A stretch of DNA of 64,000 bases from an uncultured Dehalococcoidia bacterium (GTDB lineage Bacteria; Chloroflexota; Dehalococcoidia; Lucifugimonadales; Lucifugimonadaceae): contig OX638325.1 of assembly GCA_951812795.1 (NCBI GenBank), positions 186,001 to 250,000 of the forward strand. Direction: 5' to 3'. The position numbers and the translations under genes are program-made. Shown piece after piece: positions 16,366-23,269 of the stretch. The notes under the pieces were generated by a model. The model searched no databases, was not told the origin of the DNA, and worked only from the letters and a program-made list of their open reading frames with translations. Each line of letters starts with the position of its first letter. The stretch's first letter is position 1.

Positions 16366-17037
16366 TTATGCCTGACGGTTGAGCGCTGCGCGTTCTTCGA
16401 GGGCATCGACTAACATGCCACGCGCCGCGTCAGAGTTGCCGTCCCGGAATGCGCTCAACATCCGGTCTGTAATTGATTCTGCCCAGTCGTCGGGGGTCAC
16501 CGGCAATTCACGGGATCTGACGTCTTTCCGGACATCTGCGAGCATCGGACCCATGTCCGCCCACTGCAAGCAGCGGCAATACTCGTGATCCGATATTCGC
16601 TCGCGAAGCCGACGCGCTAGTGCCGGACTGGTTCCGGCGGTGGACACGGCCACCGTAACGTCTTGTCGTTGGATCAACGCCGGCGCAATAAAAGTGCACA
16701 ACGGAGTGACGTCCATGACATTGAGGAGGATATTTCGCTCCGCGGCTTCTTGAGATATGGCCTCGTTGGTCGCTGTATCGGAGGTGTCAGCGACGATCAC
16801 CACCCATGCTCCGGCCAAATCACCCGGTTCGTACTTTCGTCTCACCCAATCAATCTGCCCCGATGCCGCCATATTCGCAAGATTGTCCGACGTACCGTCT
16901 TCTGGACTGAACAGGGTAACGTTGGCGCCGCAATCGACGAGGTACTTGACCTTTCGTTCCCCTTCCTGGGGGTCACCGCCAAACACTAAGCAGCGACGGT
17001 TTTTGACGTCAACGAATACTCCGTAGTAGCGAGGCAT
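16366..17037 (-). CDS. sirC: Precorrin-2 dehydrogenase / siroheme synthase N-terminal (Met8/SirC-like)
   Basis: 223 residues. The N terminus YYGVFVDVKNRRCLVFGGDPQEGERKVKYL, given here as its first part YYGVFVDVKNRRCLVFGG, is the Rossmann NAD site of the CysG N-terminal domain; the middle has VVIVADTSDTATNEAI, then LLNVMDVTPLCTFIAPAL and a VAVSTAGTSPALARRLRERI segment. It oxidises precorrin-2 to sirohydrochlorin and may also insert iron. The SUMT domain found in CysG is on a separate gene here. Together with the following gene product it leads to siroheme, the substrate of AhbAB encoded just upstream. Confidence 0.9.
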   Translation of the reverse strand: MPRYYGVFVDVKNRRCLVFGGDPQEGERKVKYLVDCGANVTLFSPEDGTSDNLANMAASGQIDWVRRKYEPGDLAGAWVVIVADTSDTATNEAISQEAAERNILLNVMDVTPLCTFIAPALIQRQDVTVAVSTAGTSPALARRLRERISDHEYCRCLQWADMGPMLADVRKDVRSRELPVTPDDWAESITDRMLSAFRDGNSDAARGMLVDALEERAALNRQA

Positions 17038-17042
17038 GAGAA

Positions 17043-18155
17043 CTACCCAATCGCAGCGACCGCGGCGCGTTCGACGTCGATATTGTCATCGACGAAATAG
17101 CGCACCCGCGTCTTTTTGTACTCTCGGTGACTGTAGAGGAGTTGATAATCAGTTAATTCAGTTTCGCCCGCGATCTCAAATGCAATGTCTTCGCACTCGT
17201 CACGGGTGACGGCATGAATCATCGTGAAATGTGAGAATCGCCAGTCGTCGTACCTTGGGCGTTCGTAGCAGTGAGTGATCGCAGGATGCTTTGCCATTTT
17301 CTGACCAACTTCTATGGAACGAACTTCGGGTACGTTCCAAACCACCATCGCGTTGGCCGAAAAACCTGCCCGGCGATGGTGGAGCACCGCAGCATAACGG
17401 CGCATCAACCTTCGGTTGACCATCTCGTCGGCTTTGGCGAATAACTCTGGGACACTGAGTCCCAACCGTTCGGCCATTGCGTCAAATGGACGGGACTCCA
17501 GCGGCAAATCTTCTTGGAATTCACGAACAAACTCGATGTCGAAATCGCTCAAATTCTCGTCAGCGACAGGCACGCCGTTCGATGTCGTCCCGTTTTCCCC
17601 GCTATGAGCGAGCTTGGCGTCCGGTACGAAGTACTCCGTGGCGTTGGACACGTTTTTGACCATGTCGAAATTCACGCCGATCTTGAAAAATCGGATCGTC
17701 GGTAGGAGGCGCGCCGTTTCCGCACCGGATAGTTTGGTTAGTTTTTCGACCTCCGCGCCAATGTCTTTACCGGGCGGTAGAGCTAACGTGAACCAAAGAT
17801 TGAATTCGCCGTTTCGGGCGTAGTTGTGGCTGATGCCGGGATGGGCATTCAGAATCTGCGCACCGCGGTCTAAGCAGTCATCGGCGAAACGCATCGCCAC
17901 CAAAGTTGACGTATAGCCCAATCGTCGAGTATCGAAAATCGCGCCGATTTGTCGAACCACGTTTTTGCGTTTCAACTCACGCACACGATCGATCACTTCT
18001 GATTCGGCCAGGCCGCAACGATCGCCGATATCCTGAAATGGTTCAGGGACGAGCCGGAAATCCGACTGCAAGATGTTCATCACCTCGCGGTCGACCATGT
18101 CGAATTCGTCGCGCTTCAAGGTAGGCACTCGTGTGAGAGTTGGATTACAGCCCAA
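17043..18155 (-). CDS. ahbAB: Fused siroheme decarboxylase AhbA-AhbB (Lrp/AsnC-like, NirDL-type)
   Basis: About 370 residues made of two homologous halves, each an N-terminal winged helix plus an AsnC-like alpha/beta domain. Half 1 (about 15-170) has DREVMNILQSDFRLVPEPF, then VVRQIGAIFDTRRLGYTSTL and HPGISHNYARNGEFNLWFT. Half 2 (about 205-355) has ESRPFDAMAERLGLS, MRRYAAVLHHRRAGFSANAM, and HPAITHCYERPRYDDWRFS. These are the marks of siroheme decarboxylase, which makes 12,18-didecarboxysiroheme for heme (or heme d1). In sulfate reducers the two subunits are separate genes. The first codon is uncertain: the longest frame starts with TTG, and internal TTG, GTG or ATG starts at 18125-18098 are possible. 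First gene of the heme operon. Confidence 0.88.
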   Translation of the reverse strand: MGCNPTLTRVPTLKRDEFDMVDREVMNILQSDFRLVPEPFQDIGDRCGLAESEVIDRVRELKRKNVVRQIGAIFDTRRLGYTSTLVAMRFADDCLDRGAQILNAHPGISHNYARNGEFNLWFTLALPPGKDIGAEVEKLTKLSGAETARLLPTIRFFKIGVNFDMVKNVSNATEYFVPDAKLAHSGENGTTSNGVPVADENLSDFDIEFVREFQEDLPLESRPFDAMAERLGLSVPELFAKADEMVNRRLMRRYAAVLHHRRAGFSANAMVVWNVPEVRSIEVGQKMAKHPAITHCYERPRYDDWRFSHFTMIHAVTRDECEDIAFEIAGETELTDYQLLYSHREYKKTRVRYFVDDNIDVERAAVAAIG

Positions 18156-18230
18156 AACTGGACTGAATCCCGATTATATCGTGTTCGAATCCGACGACCC
18201 ATGCCAAAACGCCAAGGGCAAATTGACCGT

Positions 18231-19580
18231 TTACGTGGAAAGTCGTTTCAGCGCCAAATCGGCCGCTAAACGACCGCTCTTTACGGCGCCTTCCATAGTC
18301 GCTGGTAGACCGGTATTGGTCCAATCGCCGGCAATGTGAAGGCCCGCGATGTCGACATCTGCATCAAGCCGATGGTCCTGCGAACTGGGGTTCACTTTTA
18401 TCGTCGCTTCGAGCGTCTTGACCACCGCGGAGTTGATTAATTTATTGCCGGGCGCGGCCCGAAAGGCACGTTGCATCGCCGACGATATACGCTCAAGGAC
18501 CTCCTCTTTTCTCAAACTCGCCCAAGAATCGGCTCCGCTCAAGGAAACCACGATGTGCTGAGGCCCGTCGCTTGACCGATCCCGAATGACAGAATCGTTG
18601 AAGACCCACTGCAATCCGAGGTCGAGAAAAGCCATTACCGGCACGGACATCACTGGTTTTTCGTACCAAAGATGGACGGCGACGATAGGGGAGTAGTCGA
18701 GCGTGGTCAGCGAATTCTTGACCGCGTCAAATGTTGCATCAGACGACGGAAGGACGCTGTTGAGGGCGTTTGGCGCCAATGCCGAAATGACATTACCAGA
18801 CCGCAATGTTTCGTCGTCAGACAAGCCGACCTCGAACTGCCCTGATTCGCAACGAGCAACGGAGATGACGCGCGTGTTGGTTATCAATTCCGTACCCCGC
18901 GACCCTAAGAATTCTGTTGCCGGGGTACCAATTAGTGACGACAATCCCATCTTCGGATAGCCAATCGCCGCATCGCGGACGCTACCTAACAACGCAGACC
19001 GCGTGAATTGGAGCCCATCGAGTGCGGTTACCTCATCGATAGCGCAGTTGAAGACCGGCAATATGAAGAGGGACCAGAAACGCTCGATCGCTACGCTGGA
19101 CTGGCCCTGAGAGGAAAGCCAATGGCCGAACGACATGGTACGCAGTCGTTTGCTCTCATTGCGGCTAATCAGATTCAACTTGATTTTGAATAGGAGACGA
19201 ATAATCGAGATTCGGTTCGACAGTCGGAGGTGACGGTAGTTGAGTAAAGCGGCTGCATTGCCGAAGACGCGGCTCGCCCGAAGGTTGGAAGTAATACCGT
19301 TCATCGACACCGGGACATCGAGAGTGGGGCGAAGATCCATTTGATCTCTCGTGCCCAGATCTTCCAAGAGATCTAGGAATTGGTGGCAGACGCCAAGTAT
19401 GACGTGTTGGCCATTGTCGATCTCCTCGCCACTGATTCGATCCACGAACGAGAATGCTCGACCACCTAAGAAGGGGCGTCGTTCGATCAAGGTGGGCTTG
19501 ATGCCACGTTTTAGCAAGTGAACGGCGGCTGCGATACCGGCGATGCCACCACCAAGGATTATGACGTCGCGGTCGCTCAA
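18231..19580 (-). CDS. hpnE: Hydroxysqualene dehydroxylase
   Basis: 449 residues, an FAD-dependent amine-oxidase-fold protein: N-terminal dinucleotide site DVIILGGGIAGIAAAVHLL, then ERRPFLGGRAFSF and DNGQHVILG, and a C-terminal HIAGDWTNTGLPATMEGAVK FAD segment. HpnE reduces hydroxysqualene to squalene, the last of the three HpnC/D/E steps. The start is TTG, overlapping the hpnD stop by four bases (TTGA). It is the last gene of the squalene cluster; a cyclase is not present in the window. Confidence 0.9.
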   Translation of the reverse strand: MSDRDVIILGGGIAGIAAAVHLLKRGIKPTLIERRPFLGGRAFSFVDRISGEEIDNGQHVILGVCHQFLDLLEDLGTRDQMDLRPTLDVPVSMNGITSNLRASRVFGNAAALLNYRHLRLSNRISIIRLLFKIKLNLISRNESKRLRTMSFGHWLSSQGQSSVAIERFWSLFILPVFNCAIDEVTALDGLQFTRSALLGSVRDAAIGYPKMGLSSLIGTPATEFLGSRGTELITNTRVISVARCESGQFEVGLSDDETLRSGNVISALAPNALNSVLPSSDATFDAVKNSLTTLDYSPIVAVHLWYEKPVMSVPVMAFLDLGLQWVFNDSVIRDRSSDGPQHIVVSLSGADSWASLRKEEVLERISSAMQRAFRAAPGNKLINSAVVKTLEATIKVNPSSQDHRLDADVDIAGLHIAGDWTNTGLPATMEGAVKSGRLAADLALKRLST

Positions 19581-20479
19581 TTCCCGTCCCGCTGATCATT
19601 GCGACCAACCGTACGCCACGCACCTCGCCAAGCGACGCCGAGGGTCATCGAAAGTTTCTCCGATGTTGATAGACTGACCCGGTTGGACAATATGTCAGCG
19701 TCTTCCTCGCCGATCTTGTCCAATATCCGCGAGTAGAACCCGCTCATCAACTCGAGGCATTGTCTGCCGCGCGTGGCCAATGGGATCACTCGTTCTCCGC
19801 GTTCGTAATAGCCGCGGGCGCGATCAACCTGGAAACGCAACAATCTTCTGAAATTGGCGCTGGACGTGTCGAGAGCGAATTCGGTCTCAGACACACCAAA
19901 CTCTCGCAGCTCATCGCGGGGCAGATACACCCTGCCATTGCGGTAGTCTTCGCGAATATCGCGGAGTATGTTCGTCAACTGAAACGCGATCCCTAGATCG
20001 TTAGCGTATTTGAGGGCAATTGGTGATTGATGACCGAAAATGCTGATGCAAATGAGCCCGACCGAGCTCGCGACGCGCCGACAGTAGACACTGAGTTCGT
20101 CGAATGTCTCATACCGATCCGTACCAATGTCCATCCTGCAACCATCAATCACATCGACGAAATACTGTTTGTCCAAGTCGAAACGTTCCATTGCGTGTTC
20201 AACGGCAACAAAAATCGGATCGTCTCCGTAACTCGTGACCGTTCGATTGTCCAGCGCAGCCTGCACCAGATCCAGTTCGGTCGCCGGATCCCGACCCGAA
20301 GCAGGTTCGTCCACAATGTCGTCGCACAGACGGCAGAATGCGTATGTGGCGAAGATTGCGCGTCGCAGTTCATTCGGAAGCGCCAAAAATCCAATGTAGA
20401 AGTTTGAGCTTGACGAACGAGTTATCCGAGCGCACTCACGATACGCGGTTTCGATCCTGTTGTCCATCACTTCTGCCAT
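19577..20479 (-). CDS. hpnD: Presqualene diphosphate synthase (trans-isoprenyl diphosphate synthase, HpnD)
   Basis: 300 residues. It has both Asp-rich motifs of squalene/phytoene synthases: AFCRLCDDIVDEP (about residue 50) and QLTNILRDIREDYRNGRVYLP (shown in part, DIREDYRNGRVYLP; about 165). HpnD joins two farnesyl diphosphates to presqualene diphosphate. The ATG at 20479 lies 10 bases after the hpnC stop; the longer frame to 20557 would overlap hpnC by 68 bases and is not preferred. Phytoene synthase is an alternative, but the HpnC-HpnE context argues against it. Confidence 0.88.
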   Translation of the reverse strand: MAEVMDNRIETAYRECARITRSSSSNFYIGFLALPNELRRAIFATYAFCRLCDDIVDEPASGRDPATELDLVQAALDNRTVTSYGDDPIFVAVEHAMERFDLDKQYFVDVIDGCRMDIGTDRYETFDELSVYCRRVASSVGLICISIFGHQSPIALKYANDLGIAFQLTNILRDIREDYRNGRVYLPRDELREFGVSETEFALDTSSANFRRLLRFQVDRARGYYERGERVIPLATRGRQCLELMSGFYSRILDKIGEEDADILSNRVSLSTSEKLSMTLGVAWRGAWRTVGRNDQRDGN

Positions 20480-20489
20480 GCCACATCGA

Positions 20490-21428
20490 CTATGCCGATC
20501 CCAATCGACGCTCAGAGTTGCTAAGGAACGAGTCAGCTGACACAGGGGTGAGCCCAATCAACTTCCTCGCGACGATGCTCAGCATGATCCGAACTTTCTT
20601 AGCTCGCGATACCGTCGGCCGGACCGTGAGCGTATCGTAGTCCAACTGCTCGATCGCGTCCAGTACGGACAGTCCCCCAGCGGTGATGGCGGAGAATTCC
20701 AGCCGGAAATCACGTTCGAGGTGTTCATAGAGGCCATAACCGTCTCGAAATAAATCGCGAGTGCGCTCGACTTGGAACTTCATCAATTGGCGATACTGAG
20801 GGGTGGGTTCGCGATCTCCGATGGTTGATTCGTCAACACCAAAAGTAGACATGTCAGACTGGGGAATGTAGATTCGGCCTTTAAGATAATCGCGCCAGAC
20901 ATCCTGCCAGAAATTCGCAAGTTGCAACGCAATGCAGGTATGATCCGACAGCGCTGCCATCTGTTCCGAGAAATATCCGTACAGGTAGAGAACCAGGTGA
21001 CCGACGGGTGTCGCGGAATGGGTGCAGTATTCAACCAACGCATGGTAATCCGAGTACCGTCTATCCCTCTGGTCACGCCGATTCGCTTCGATTAATCGCA
21101 GGAAAGGCTCGGGCGGGATAGCGAATTCTTCGATAGTCTGCCTCAACGCTTGAAACCACACCAGATTTGGGTTGCCTTGGTAGCAGAGCATCAATTCATG
21201 TTCCCACCGATCGAGCAGTTCCAATCGATCATCATCGACCTCATCCCCAAGGTCGTCGACCAACCGACAAAACGCGTACACCGAGTAGAAATGCGGTCGC
21301 AGACTTGCTTTGATGAATCTGCTGCCGACGTTGAAGTTTTCGTAGCTCGTGCCGGCCAAATTCCGGCAGGCATCAAAGGCGGCTGCGACGTCCCTCGCGT
21401 TGCCAGTGAAATGTACTGTAGCGTCCAT
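20490..21428 (-). CDS. hpnC: Hydroxysqualene synthase (HpnC)
   Basis: 312 residues of the squalene/phytoene synthase family: ENFNVGSRFIKASLRPHFY, the first Asp-rich motif AFCRLVDDLGDEVDDD (about 52), and the second LANFWQDVWRDYLKGRIYIP (about 165). The NFNVGS opening and WQDVWRDY form are typical of HpnC, which converts presqualene diphosphate to hydroxysqualene. It follows the polyprenyl synthase gene by 30 bp. Confidence 0.9.
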   Translation of the reverse strand: MDATVHFTGNARDVAAAFDACRNLAGTSYENFNVGSRFIKASLRPHFYSVYAFCRLVDDLGDEVDDDRLELLDRWEHELMLCYQGNPNLVWFQALRQTIEEFAIPPEPFLRLIEANRRDQRDRRYSDYHALVEYCTHSATPVGHLVLYLYGYFSEQMAALSDHTCIALQLANFWQDVWRDYLKGRIYIPQSDMSTFGVDESTIGDREPTPQYRQLMKFQVERTRDLFRDGYGLYEHLERDFRLEFSAITAGGLSVLDAIEQLDYDTLTVRPTVSRAKKVRIMLSIVARKLIGLTPVSADSFLSNSERRLGSA

Positions 21429-21458
21429 GACAGTAACGTCTAACGAGATAGATTAGCC

Positions 21459-22511
21459 CTAAGCACTTCGTTCGACTAGGAAGTCGCCAAGTTCACGGAA
21501 GTCCGTGTTGACACTTGTGCCCAGATCTAATTCGTCGATGATTTGTTCAGCCTCCGACCAATGGTTCGCCGACATTGAATCACAAAATTCGTAGGTGCCG
21601 ATCGAATCCATAATCTCGAGCACCGTCTCCACATCGTGGCCGGTTAGGTCGGTCTTCTGGTAAATGCTCTGAATCTGATTAGCCGCCGCTCCCCGCGCCG
21701 AACTAAGCGCGTGTACGGCTGGCAGTGATTTTTTCTTGTTGTAGATATCGCCGCAAACTGGTTTCCCGGTTTCATCGGAACCCCACACCCCGAGCATGTC
21801 ATCTCGGATCTGAAATAACCGACCGAATTGGTATCCAACCCTTCGCAAGCCATCAGAGATACGCTCATCCGACCTACCGTTGGCGGCAACCAGCCCGCCA
21901 ACGTGAAGACTGGCCTCGATCAACGCCCCGGTTTTACGTGCGATCATGGCTAGATATTCGTCGATCGTCACTTCGGCTCGGCTCTCGAATGATATGTCGA
22001 GATGTTGCCCTTCGATCATCGACAAGTACGCTTCTACAATCAATCGCTGGGCTAGGATCGAGGTCGGCAGATCGACGCCAAATTCCAACATCTCGCGTGC
22101 AGCACGATCCGCGACCTTGAGCATCGAATTGCCTGACACGATGGCCATCGGTTCGCCCCAGACCACCCACATCGTCGGACGGTGGTGCCTGAAGCGATCT
22201 TGGTCTTCGATATCGTCGTGTACCAACGAAAAATTATGGACGTATTCAAGGGCGATCGCCGCGGGCAGGGCGTATTCAATCTCACCGCCTACAGCTTCAG
22301 CTCCGAGTAGAGCGATGGTAGGCCTAAGGCGTTTGCCCTCCGTGGCAACCAAATCTGATCCGTCTTTGTCAGCCCAACCCATGTGATACCGGTGGGTCGC
22401 GGATATCTCGGTCGCGTAACCTCGTAATTCGGCGCGTAGGGCGCGATCGATCACCGATTGGTAACGAGCGAAAAACGATGGCAATTGAGTTCGTTCAGCT
22501 AATGCGGGCAT
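21459..22511 (-). CDS. Polyprenyl (probably farnesyl/geranylgeranyl) diphosphate synthase
   Basis: 350 residues from the ATG at 22511. It has GKRLRPTIALLGAEAVGG, the first Asp-rich motif in SLVHDDIEDQDRFRHHRPT, and the second in QIRDDMLGVWG followed by GDIYNKKKSLPAVHAL. It elongates allylic diphosphates with IPP. Standing directly upstream of hpnC-hpnD-hpnE, it most likely supplies farnesyl diphosphate; product length cannot be read reliably from the residues before the first motif. The longer frame to 22598 has no better start. Confidence 0.9.
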   Translation of the reverse strand: MPALAERTQLPSFFARYQSVIDRALRAELRGYATEISATHRYHMGWADKDGSDLVATEGKRLRPTIALLGAEAVGGEIEYALPAAIALEYVHNFSLVHDDIEDQDRFRHHRPTMWVVWGEPMAIVSGNSMLKVADRAAREMLEFGVDLPTSILAQRLIVEAYLSMIEGQHLDISFESRAEVTIDEYLAMIARKTGALIEASLHVGGLVAANGRSDERISDGLRRVGYQFGRLFQIRDDMLGVWGSDETGKPVCGDIYNKKKSLPAVHALSSARGAAANQIQSIYQKTDLTGHDVETVLEIMDSIGTYEFCDSMSANHWSEAEQIIDELDLGTSVNTDFRELGDFLVERSA

Positions 22512-22602
22512 GATGTGTTCACAAATGATACGCAATGTCAATGCTAAGCATCCGTGCCAGCGGTCACCCGCTAATCGAGCATTCGACACGATCACCAAAC
22601 GC

Positions 22603-22634
22603 GACTACGCCCCGCGGTCCCGCGGAGCGTAGTC
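22603..22634 (-). terminator. Strong hairpin downstream of hsp20
   Basis: GACTACGC pairs with GCGTAGTC, and after one C/A mismatch an inner CCGCG pairs with CGCGG around a 4-base loop, giving a 13-bp interrupted stem. It is 26 bases past the hsp20 stop on the minus strand. The downstream side has only a short T stretch, so it may work as terminator or as a 3' stabiliser. Confidence 0.55.
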
Positions 22635-22659
22635 AAGTGAATCTGACCTACCGCACTTA

Positions 22660-23085
22660 TCATGCGGCTATAGGCAGTCTCTTCGGTTGCTCAGATTCAC
22701 TCTTCGGCAGCTCGATCTTGAGAATTCCGTTTTTGTACGACGTAGTCGCGGCGTCGATGTCGACACCTTCCGGAATCCTGAGCGCGCGATAGAAACTCCC
22801 AGAACGACGCTCTCGAACCAAATACGTACCGTGTTCTTGCGTTTCTTCGCTCTGGTTCTTGGCGACTATTCTTAGGACGCCGTCGTCAACCGTGACGTCG
22901 ATCTTCTCCGGATCGAATCCCGGGAGTGACGCCTCGATCGTGTAACGATCCTCGTTGTGGGCCACATCCAATCCGAGTTTCAACGGCACATCGAGGTTCA
23001 GCCTCGATGGCGTTACGCTGCCTCGAAAATCGAATGGGAATACGGCGGCGCGGTGGAATGGGCTCCAACGTGTCAGTGCTGTCAT
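22660..23085 (-). CDS. Small heat-shock protein (Hsp20/alpha-crystallin family)
   Basis: 141 residues. A short N-terminal arm is followed by the alpha-crystallin domain (about 38-130) with YTIEASLPGFDPEKIDVTVDD, RSGSFYRALRIPEGVDI, and YKNGILKIELPKSE, then a C-terminal KRLPI resembling the I-X-I oligomerisation motif. It is an ATP-independent holdase in the cytoplasm. AAAAGGAG precedes the ATG by 8 bases. A near-consensus promoter and a palindrome lie upstream, and clpC is transcribed divergently, which links the two as a stress-response pair. Confidence 0.95.
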   Translation of the reverse strand: MTALTRWSPFHRAAVFPFDFRGSVTPSRLNLDVPLKLGLDVAHNEDRYTIEASLPGFDPEKIDVTVDDGVLRIVAKNQSEETQEHGTYLVRERRSGSFYRALRIPEGVDIDAATTSYKNGILKIELPKSESEQPKRLPIAA

Positions 23086-23109
23086 CTAGCAATCTCCTTT
23101 TCAGACATC

Positions 23110-23130
23110 GTGAGCATCGCAGTTGCTCAC
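23110..23130. promoter_or_regulatory. Palindrome at the hsp20 transcript start (candidate stress operator)
   Basis: GTGAGCA-N7-TGCTCAC is a perfect 7-bp inverted repeat, placed just after the expected hsp20 transcription start, where CIRCE and HAIR operators usually sit. The spacing (7+7+7) matches HAIR, but the half-site differs from both HAIR (CTTGAGT) and CIRCE (TTAGCACTC). As RNA it would be a hairpin close to the 5' end. Confidence 0.55.
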
Positions 23131-23139
23131 ATGAGATAG

Positions 23140-23168
23140 ATATTACAACTGGATACGCATCGTGTCAA
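23140..23168 (-). promoter_or_regulatory. Sigma-70-type promoter of hsp20
   Basis: On the minus strand TTGACA (23168-23163) and TAATAT (23145-23140) are separated by exactly 17 bases. Expected start is near 23133, about 48 bases before the ATG. On the other strand a TACAAT at 23187-23192 could be the -10 box of the divergent clpC. Confidence 0.7.
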
Positions 23169-23269
23169 GTTTTATCGTTGGCGTGATACAATTACCATTA
23201 AGACACGCATCACATCAAGCCGCTCTTGCACCGTCGTCGGTGCGAGCGCGTATTACACCAGGGAACCTG

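Noticed and set aside
18180-18200. GTTCGAATCC as a tRNA T-loop
   Set aside because: No matching acceptor or anticodon arms on either side.
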